A stretch of 5,326 nt of DNA from Thermoplasmata archaeon (GTDB lineage: Archaea; Thermoplasmatota; Thermoplasmata; Thermoplasmatales; Thermoplasmataceae). The notes beneath the pieces were generated by a model. That model ran no database searches and was not told the DNA's origin. It saw only the letters and a program-made list of their open reading frames with translations. Positions 1 through 4,572 of the stretch are shown here, one piece after another; positions within the stretch are counted from its first letter, which is position 1; each line of letters begins with the position of its first letter. The translations under genes and the position numbers were made by a program. Where the stretch lies: positions 1 through 5,326 of the forward strand of contig JAJZXT010000063.1 of assembly GCA_021806355.1 (NCBI GenBank). Direction: 5' to 3'.

Positions 1-10
1 ATGCATAAAC

Positions 11-22
11 GATATTATCATA
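11..22 (+). promoter_or_regulatory. Weak TATA-like element for the CBS-glyS unit
   Basis: An AT-rich stretch (GATATTATCATA) is centred roughly 26-32 nt before the ATG at 46, the spacing expected if transcription starts at or next to the start codon. No GGAGG-like ribosome site precedes that ATG, which also fits leaderless initiation. Only 45 nt of upstream sequence are in the window and the match to a TATA box is loose, so this is a tentative call. Confidence 0.35.
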
Positions 23-26
23 ACGA

Positions 27-38
27 GTTATGCATAAC
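27..38. promoter_or_regulatory. Perfect 12-nt palindrome, candidate operator
   Basis: GTTATGCATAAC equals its own reverse complement. It lies between the TATA-like element and the start codon at 46, where a bound dimeric repressor could block RNA polymerase. The octamer ATGCATAA within it (30-37) also occurs at positions 1-8, so a second, edge-truncated copy may exist. A perfect 12-nt palindrome is expected about once per 4 kb by chance, so position rather than perfection is the argument; the operator role is inference. Confidence 0.3.
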
Positions 39-45
39 CTGTATT

Positions 46-897
46 ATGGAAATATCAGTCAGGGATATAATGACAGAAAATCCGATTAAATTCAAGGTTC
101 CGGGCACTTTATCTGATGCTGTTGACACACTGATCAAGAATAAAATAACCGGAATGCCGGTCGTTGACTCAACTGGTCGGTTCGCTGGGGTAATTACAAG
201 AAGGGATATTTTCAACAATCCGAACGAGACACAGGCGGCAATGGTAATGAGAAAGGCAAAACCTGTCCATCCGGATGATTCCGTGGAATTTGCCGCAAGG
301 GAAATGATCAGGCAGCGAAGAAGGCACATTATAGTTACGGAGGAGAACGAGACGGTATGTGGAATCCTCACGCCACAGAATTTCCTGGACATTATTAGGG
401 AAAGATTTCCCAATATTGGCATTGGAAGCCTGAAATTGGGCGCAACACTTCCAATGTGGGAAAAAACTCCACTTTCTGTTGCATATTACACAATGAGATA
501 CAGTGGAACATTTGCCAATCCGATTATTGACATAGATGGGGCTTTCAAGGGTCTGATCACCGACAGGGATCTCTTTAATAAAATCGATATAATATCAAAT
601 GTCAGGCGATCAGATTCTGGAATAGACATGGATGAAGATCCATGGACATGGGGAGGTGTCAGGAACATGGGTTCATATTTCATAGAGAGGAATCAGATAA
701 AACTGCCTTCGGAGACCGTTGAAAGCATTCTCATAAGAGATCCGGTGGTTGCATTCTCAAACGAGAAAATCGGCACCATCGCGCTTAAAATGAAAGAGGG
801 AAACTTTAATCACCTTCCGGTTCTTGACGGGCCATCACGTTTATCTGGAATGCTTTATGACTTTGATCTGATGGGGGTATTCGATGTCAAACTTTGA
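46..897 (+). CDS. Four-CBS-domain protein, probable adenine-nucleotide sensor
   Basis: From the ATG at 46 the product is 283 residues made almost entirely of CBS repeats, at about residues 5-56, 66-117, 128-180 and 226-280. Each repeat shows the usual pattern of an entry motif (VRDIM near the N-terminus, ESILIRDPVV for the fourth), a helix, then a hydrophobic strand and G-(V/L)-I-T-x-(R/D)-D (GVITRRD at 48-54, GLITDRD at 169-175). No catalytic domain, signal peptide or membrane segment is visible, so it should be a cytosolic regulator. CBS pairs commonly bind AMP, ATP, SAM or ApnA (family knowledge); the ligand here is unknown. Between repeats 3 and 4 is a polar linker of about 40 residues with a DPWTWGG motif (198-204). 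The frame is open to an ATG at position 1, but 46 is preferred because it puts the first CBS repeat at the N-terminus and fits a leaderless transcript. The 3' end overlaps glyS by 14 nt, implying co-expression. Confidence 0.88.
   Translation: MEISVRDIMTENPIKFKVPGTLSDAVDTLIKNKITGMPVVDSTGRFAGVITRRDIFNNPNETQAAMVMRKAKPVHPDDSVEFAAREMIRQRRRHIIVTEENETVCGILTPQNFLDIIRERFPNIGIGSLKLGATLPMWEKTPLSVAYYTMRYSGTFANPIIDIDGAFKGLITDRDLFNKIDIISNVRRSDSGIDMDEDPWTWGGVRNMGSYFIERNQIKLPSETVESILIRDPVVAFSNEKIGTIALKMKEGNFNHLPVLDGPSRLSGMLYDFDLMGVFDVKL
873..878 (+). promoter_or_regulatory. Shine-Dalgarno site for glyS inside the CBS gene
   Basis: GGGGGT ends 5 nt before the glyS ATG at 884 and can pair with the CCUCC core at the 3' end of archaeal 16S rRNA, with one G-U pair. 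It lies in the last codons of the upstream CBS gene, so glyS is read as an internal, SD-dependent cistron. It supports the start chosen for glyS. Confidence 0.65.
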
Positions 898-2350
898 TGA
901 AGTTGTGGAAATATGTAAGAGAAGGGGCTTTTTCTGGCCATCTTTCCAGATTTATGGGGGTTCTGCAGGGTTGTATGACTATGCACCCCTCGGCTCAATC
1001 CTGAAGGAAAATGTCTATAGAATATGGATGGAGGAATACATGAAGATAGGCGCTATAGCTTTTGATTCGCCTGTAATTACTCCTGAGCCGGTGTTCAAAG
1101 CCTCAGGTCACATTCAGAGATTTGCGGATCTCGCGACCGTTTGTGATCAATGCAAGTCAAGCTACAAGACAGAGTCTCTGCTCGCAGATAAGGGAGTAAA
1201 TATCGTTCCTGAGAATGAAAAGGAAGCCGTTGAGATTCTTGTGAAGAACAAGGTTAGATGCCCCAAATGCGGTAATTTGCTCAATAATGCGTCCAAGTTC
1301 AATCTCATGTTCCAGGTATCATCAAATGGCATTGAAAAACTCTACCTGAGACCGGAAACCGCACAGGGAATATTCACCAATTTCAAGCTCCTGCTGACTT
1401 ATAACCGCGGAAAATTGCCTATGATTGTTATCCAGAGGGGAAAAGGGTTCAGAAATGAAATTTCCCCAAGACAGGCGATAATCAGGCAGAGAGAATTCAA
1501 CATGGCCGAGGTTGAGGTTTTTATTGATCCACTGGAAAATCCCGGATTTATGCCTGACGCTGGCGAGGAGATTCCCCTGTTGAGAAACAATCAGGAAGAG
1601 TATTCAGGAAACCTTCTGAACGCTTATAAAACTGGAGTTGTGGGAACATCGGAACACGCTTATTTCATGGAAATAACGCTAAAAATAGCATTGAGGCTGG
1701 GCATTGATAAAAAGAAGATGAGGTTCAGGCAGCACAGAAAGGATGAACTTGCGCACTATTCCTCGGATTGCTGGGATCTGGAATTCCTCCTTGATAGTGA
1801 TTGGATTGAGATGGTAGGCATATCGGACAGAGGTCAATTCGATGTAAAAAATCATCAAGAACTTTCCGGCCAGAATCTGAACTATGGAGAAAATGAGCCA
1901 AGGATTCCAAGGGTTCTTGAACCTGCCTATGGTATTGACAGAATGATAATGGCAATCCTGACATCAACTTACATGAAAAGGGAAAGTGGATACAAGGTTC
2001 TTTCAATGCCTCCAGAGGTTTCCCCGTATATCCTGGCCATCCTTCCGTTGCAAAAAAAGGATGGCTTATCTGAAAAGGCACAAGAATTATTCACTGCCAT
2101 GCGGGCATTAGAACCAAGAACACTGTTCGATGACAGTGGTTCCATAGGAAGGCGCTATTCAAGGCAGGATGAGATAGGAACACCATATTGCATAACCGTG
2201 GACTATGACACGCTTTCAAAGGATATTGTCACCATAAGGGAGAGGGACTCCCAGAAGCAGATCAAGGATATACCAATCAAATCTCTCCTGGTCTCTGGCC
2301 ATTTTATGGAGAATCCCATATTGAAGCTGCTCAATGCAAATAGCTCATAA
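884..2350 (+). CDS. glyS: Glycyl-tRNA synthetase, archaeal/eukaryotic alpha2 type
   Basis: A class II aminoacyl-tRNA synthetase of 488 residues that charges tRNA-Gly with glycine using ATP in the cytosol. The N-terminus carries the family signature GFFWPSFQIYGG...YDYAPLG (15-37) and the motif 1 region ending in TPEP (66-69). An insert with two Cys pairs, CDQC (87-90) and CPKC (126-129), should bind one zinc. The glycine pocket motif RPETAQGIF (156-164) follows, then motif 2 with FRNEISPR (189-196) and EFNMAEVEVF (204-213), and motif 3 with the EPAYGIDR arginine (346-353). The anticodon-binding domain starts at about 376 (PPEVSPYILAILPLQ) and includes GSIGRRYSRQDEIGTPY (419-435). Length and all motifs are intact for the family. 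The start at 884 has a good ribosome site and begins just before the conserved N-terminal block. It overlaps the CBS gene by 14 nt, so the two are probably made from one message. A T-run follows the stop directly. Confidence 0.97.
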   Translation: MSNFDEVVEICKRRGFFWPSFQIYGGSAGLYDYAPLGSILKENVYRIWMEEYMKIGAIAFDSPVITPEPVFKASGHIQRFADLATVCDQCKSSYKTESLLADKGVNIVPENEKEAVEILVKNKVRCPKCGNLLNNASKFNLMFQVSSNGIEKLYLRPETAQGIFTNFKLLLTYNRGKLPMIVIQRGKGFRNEISPRQAIIRQREFNMAEVEVFIDPLENPGFMPDAGEEIPLLRNNQEEYSGNLLNAYKTGVVGTSEHAYFMEITLKIALRLGIDKKKMRFRQHRKDELAHYSSDCWDLEFLLDSDWIEMVGISDRGQFDVKNHQELSGQNLNYGENEPRIPRVLEPAYGIDRMIMAILTSTYMKRESGYKVLSMPPEVSPYILAILPLQKKDGLSEKAQELFTAMRALEPRTLFDDSGSIGRRYSRQDEIGTPYCITVDYDTLSKDIVTIRERDSQKQIKDIPIKSLLVSGHFMENPILKLLNANSS

Positions 2351-2357
2351 TTTTTTT
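2351..2357 (+). terminator. T-run terminator after glyS
   Basis: Seven consecutive T residues begin at the base after the glyS TAA stop. Archaeal RNA polymerase can terminate on such U-tracts without a hairpin, and none is seen. A second T-rich stretch (TTTATTTTT, 2394-2402) overlaps the next promoter and could act as backup. Confidence 0.55.
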
Positions 2358-2384
2358 CAACCTGCAAACATATCTTGTATACTC

Positions 2385-2402
2385 CTAGAAAACTTTATTT
2401 TT
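2385..2402 (+). promoter_or_regulatory. BRE/TATA promoter for the Nudix-rpe unit
   Basis: A purine-rich BRE-like AGAAAAC leads into TTTATTTTT (2394-2402). The box is centred about 27 nt before the ATG at 2425, the normal archaeal TATA-to-start spacing, so transcription should begin at or within a base or two of that ATG. With no SD sequence nearby, this predicts a leaderless message and helps decide the start codon. Confidence 0.6.
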
Positions 2403-2424
2403 CTTCCCATACTTGTTGATGCAT

Positions 2425-2853
2425 ATGGAAGAAGAGACAAGCGCAGGAATTATCATATTCAGGGAAGCGGTGAAGGTTGAATTCCTTTTCCTCAAGCGGA
2501 GGGAAGGATTTCTAGACATGCCGAAAGGACACATAGAAAAAGGGGAAAGTGAACTTGAGGCTGCAAGAAGAGAAGCGCTTGAGGAAACAGGCCTGAATGT
2601 ACGCCTTATTGACGGTTTCAGGGAAATTCAGGAGTACTGGTATACCTATAACGGTGGAAAAATAAAGAAAAGGGTATTTCTATACCTTGGAAAAGCAGAT
2701 TCTGATGTAAAAGTGACAATATCACATGAGCATGTTGGCTATCAATGGCTTACTGAAGATCAGGCAATGGCTGCTCTCTCATTCGATAACCAGAAAAACA
2801 TCATAAGGAAAGCGGCAAATTTCATAAAAGATAAAAATCAAAATAAGAGCTAG
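2425..2853 (+). CDS. Nudix hydrolase, NUDT2-like probable Ap4A hydrolase
   Basis: A 142-residue protein with a complete Nudix box (G-x5-E-x7-RE-x2-EE-x-G-L) at residues 35-57, including REALEETGL at its end. The acidic residues of this box hold the catalytic Mg2+. The approach DMPKGHIEKGE and the later SHEHVGYQWL (100-109) resemble asymmetrical diadenosine tetraphosphate hydrolases of the NUDT2/MutT type, which split Ap4A to ATP and AMP. EYWYTYNGGKIKKRVF (70-85) is the usual Tyr-rich strand pair before it. Substrate is inferred; another dinucleoside polyphosphate or a capped RNA end is possible. An in-frame ATG at 2419 adds only Met-His; 2425 is preferred because of TATA spacing and because the fold begins at ETSAGIIIF. 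There is no signal peptide, so it is cytosolic. The next gene, rpe, follows after 12 nt, probably on the same message. Confidence 0.9.
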   Translation: MEEETSAGIIIFREAVKVEFLFLKRREGFLDMPKGHIEKGESELEAARREALEETGLNVRLIDGFREIQEYWYTYNGGKIKKRVFLYLGKADSDVKVTISHEHVGYQWLTEDQAMAALSFDNQKNIIRKAANFIKDKNQNKS

Positions 2854-2865
2854 AGATAGGCAAGA

Positions 2866-3510
2866 ATGCCTTTAGTATCTCCATCAATAATTTCATGCAA
2901 GCTTGAAACACTGCGGGAGCAGATAAATCAGTCTGAAGCAAGCTCCGCTGATATGTTTCATCTCGACGTAATGGATGGCCATTTTGTGCCGAACCTTACT
3001 ATGGGGCCCGATCTTGTAAGGGCAATCAGGATGTCAACAAAACTTCCTCTTGAAGCACACCTGATGGTAGAGAGGCCAGACAAATACTGGAGGAAATTTT
3101 CAGAGGCTGGGGCTGATATCTTTCTTATCCATTACGAATCTCCATGCAATCTTCAAAATACCTTTAAGGAAATAGAGTCATCAGGAAAGAGATATGGCAT
3201 TGTTATAAATCCCGATACAGATTTTTCTGCTGTCGAAAGATATGTTCCCGGAGCGTATATTATCCTGATAATGTCGGTATACCCTGGATTTTCGGGTCAA
3301 TCCTTCATCGAGATGTCATTGGAAAACGTGAGAAAGGCAAGGGAATTCATAGATCGAAACAAGCTTGATACAAAAATTGAGGTTGATGGAGGCATTAATA
3401 ATATCACAGGCAAAAAAGCAGTGGCAGCTGGTGCGGATATCCTTGTTTCAGCCTCATACATCTATGGTGGAGACATTGCTGAAAGGATATCAATACTCAA
3501 GAAGCTATGA
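2866..3510 (+). CDS. rpe: Ribulose-phosphate 3-epimerase
   Basis: A 214-residue TIM-barrel enzyme of normal family length that interconverts ribulose 5-phosphate and xylulose 5-phosphate in the pentose phosphate network. Visible active-site elements are PSIIS (6-10) with the strand-1 Ser7, HLDVMDGHFVPN (32-43) with metal/acid residues His32 and Asp34 and the Met36 cap, HLMV with His65, the SVYPGFSGQSF loop (137-147), and EVDGGIN with catalytic Asp174. Phosphate contact residues should lie in VSASYIYGG (194-202), which departs from the usual VAGSA(I/V)F, and PGFSGQ replaces the usual PGFGGQ. These changes leave room for a related sugar-phosphate substrate such as allulose 6-phosphate, but rpe is the best call. 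The start is supported by alignment of the first strand with the family; the upstream GAGATAGG is only a weak ribosome site. It sits 12 nt after the Nudix gene and converges with the oxidoreductase gene downstream. Confidence 0.92.
   Translation: MPLVSPSIISCKLETLREQINQSEASSADMFHLDVMDGHFVPNLTMGPDLVRAIRMSTKLPLEAHLMVERPDKYWRKFSEAGADIFLIHYESPCNLQNTFKEIESSGKRYGIVINPDTDFSAVERYVPGAYIILIMSVYPGFSGQSFIEMSLENVRKAREFIDRNKLDTKIEVDGGINNITGKKAVAAGADILVSASYIYGGDIAERISILKKL
3412..3417 (-). terminator. Possible T-run terminator for the oxidoreductase gene, inside rpe
   Basis: Six T residues on the minus strand, about 105 nt past the oxidoreductase stop and within rpe. It is the mirror of the plus-strand tract at 3601-3607: each convergent gene may end its transcript inside the other. 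Such a short tract within coding DNA could equally be lysine codons with no function. Confidence 0.2.
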
Positions 3511-3522
3511 TTGGCCCAGAAA

Positions 3523-4500
3523 TCAAATTTCAATCAAAATTCTCCCGTCTCTTGTGGTTTCATAACAGGAAATAGCCTCCTTGATCTGATCGAGCTTGAA
3601 TTTTTTTGCCACCGGAACTCTGAACTGGTTTGTTTCCATGATCTTTATCAATTCAATAAGATCACTTCTGGTGCCGCCCGTGCTCCCGATTATTTGTATC
3701 TCTCTTGTGTATAATGTGGCAATGTTGATTTTTGCTTCCTTACCCGTCAGGACACCAAAGGATACGAGTGATCCACCCTGTTTGACGTGGCTTATTGAAC
3801 TTTCCCAGAAATTTGATCCAAGGGAGTTAACAACAATATCAAAGGTCATGGATTCTGGTATCTGGTCCATCAGGAATGTCTTCAAGACTCCATAATCCTT
3901 AACCCATGATTTTCTGGATACACCATAAACCCTCAATCCCATGATGCGGGATATTTGTGCTGCAAATATGCCAGTATTACCGGACGCTCCGTAAATAAGA
4001 ATAGTTTTTCCAGCAGAAGCGTTAGCTTTCTTGAGGGCATGATAGGCGGTCAAAGCTCCTATTGGCATTGAAACGGCAAGTTCATCAGGTATTGAATCAG
4101 GTATTTTAACCAGATTTTTTTCATCGATTGTTATCTTCTCCGTCAAGCCACCGTTAGTCTCAACCCCCCATAAACCTCCGTTGTAGCAGAGATTTTCCCT
4201 TCCTGAAAGGCAGAGATCACAGTTGCCATCAAAGATCCTGTTGAAAACTATCACCCTGTCTCCCTTCCTGACATTTATGCCATCATTGAGCACCTCCCCA
4301 AGCACCTCTGATCCGGGGATGTGTGGAAAAGGCTTAACTGAATATACTACGTTTCCATTTATGAGGTTGTATTCAAGAGGATTGAAGCCTGTGAGTTTTA
4401 TTTTTACCAGAATTTCGCCATCGCTAACCTCAGGTTCCTCAATCTGATCCAGCTTCAGGTTATCAACGCCACCGGGGCTGTGAATTCTTGCTGCTAGCAT
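3523..4500 (-). CDS. MDR-family NAD(P)H oxidoreductase lacking catalytic zinc
   Basis: A 325-residue medium-chain dehydrogenase/reductase. The GroES-like catalytic domain covers about residues 1-135 and 290-325; the Rossmann domain lies between, with the dinucleotide loop YGASGNTG (170-177). SRK (195-197) after the second strand, with no acidic residue there, hints at NADP(H) (inference). The structural-zinc loop is kept with ligands Asp91, Cys94, Cys97 and Cys105; an acidic first ligand is also known in Sulfolobus solfataricus ADH (Glu98/Cys101/Cys104/Cys112). In contrast, by motif comparison all three catalytic-zinc positions are changed: TGFN (Asn40 for Cys), PGSE (Ser64 for His) and PIGALTAY (Ile147 for Cys). 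This argues against zinc-type alcohol oxidation and for a quinone/enone or enoyl-CoA type reductase; the substrate is unknown. The ATG at 4500 has no ribosome site and may be leaderless. The helicase gene lies 72 nt upstream on the same strand; rpe converges 12 nt downstream. Confidence 0.88.
   Translation of the reverse strand: MLAARIHSPGGVDNLKLDQIEEPEVSDGEILVKIKLTGFNPLEYNLINGNVVYSVKPFPHIPGSEVLGEVLNDGINVRKGDRVIVFNRIFDGNCDLCLSGRENLCYNGGLWGVETNGGLTEKITIDEKNLVKIPDSIPDELAVSMPIGALTAYHALKKANASAGKTILIYGASGNTGIFAAQISRIMGLRVYGVSRKSWVKDYGVLKTFLMDQIPESMTFDIVVNSLGSNFWESSISHVKQGGSLVSFGVLTGKEAKINIATLYTREIQIIGSTGGTRSDLIELIKIMETNQFRVPVAKKFKLDQIKEAISCYETTRDGRILIEI
3601..3607 (+). terminator. Possible T-run terminator for rpe, inside the convergent gene
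   Basis: Seven T residues on the plus strand lie about 90 nt beyond the rpe stop, within the 3' part of the opposing oxidoreductase gene. Because only 12 nt separate the two stops, this is the first clear T-tract available to stop the Nudix-rpe message. On the coding strand of the other gene it is simply lysine/phenylalanine codons, so its role is inferred. Confidence 0.3.
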
Positions 4501-4522
4501 AAAAGTATAGTGTTTTTCATGG

Positions 4523-4529
4523 ATTTAAC
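4523..4529 (-). promoter_or_regulatory. Weak TATA-like element before the oxidoreductase gene
   Basis: Read on the minus strand, GTTAAAT spans -29 to -23 from the ATG at 4500, the right distance for a leaderless transcript, and no SD-like sequence is present before the ATG. The match to a TATA box is modest. Co-transcription from the upstream helicase gene across the 72-nt spacer is the alternative. Confidence 0.33.
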
Positions 4530-4572
4530 ATTGATCCTTCTCAGTTTTCGCTTATTCTTAATTCAAAGCTTT

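Noticed and set aside
1..45. ATG at position 1 as the start of the CBS protein, adding 15 residues (MHKRYYHNELCITCI).
   Set aside because: The extra residues precede the first CBS repeat, look unlike the family, and their DNA holds the palindrome and TATA-like element. An upstream start beyond the window cannot be fully excluded.
18..422. Minus-strand open frame of 134 codons opposite the CBS gene, with hydrophobic stretches.
   Set aside because: The hydrophobic runs are the antisense of CBS-coding codons; the CBS frame is clearly the real one.
1725..2081. Minus-strand open frame of 118 codons inside glyS.
   Set aside because: Lies wholly opposite conserved GlyRS sequence, its translation shows no recognisable domain, and it has no upstream ribosome site or promoter that I can see.
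3511..3895. Two overlapping plus-strand open frames (3511-3714 and 3596-3895) downstream of rpe.
   Set aside because: They run antisense through the well-supported oxidoreductase gene and have no family resemblance.
4501..4572. The spacer between the helicase and the oxidoreductase as a site for a small RNA or tRNA.
   Set aside because: At 72 nt it has no cloverleaf, no strong hairpin (only an 8-nt AAAGCTTT palindrome at 4565-4572) and no clear terminator.
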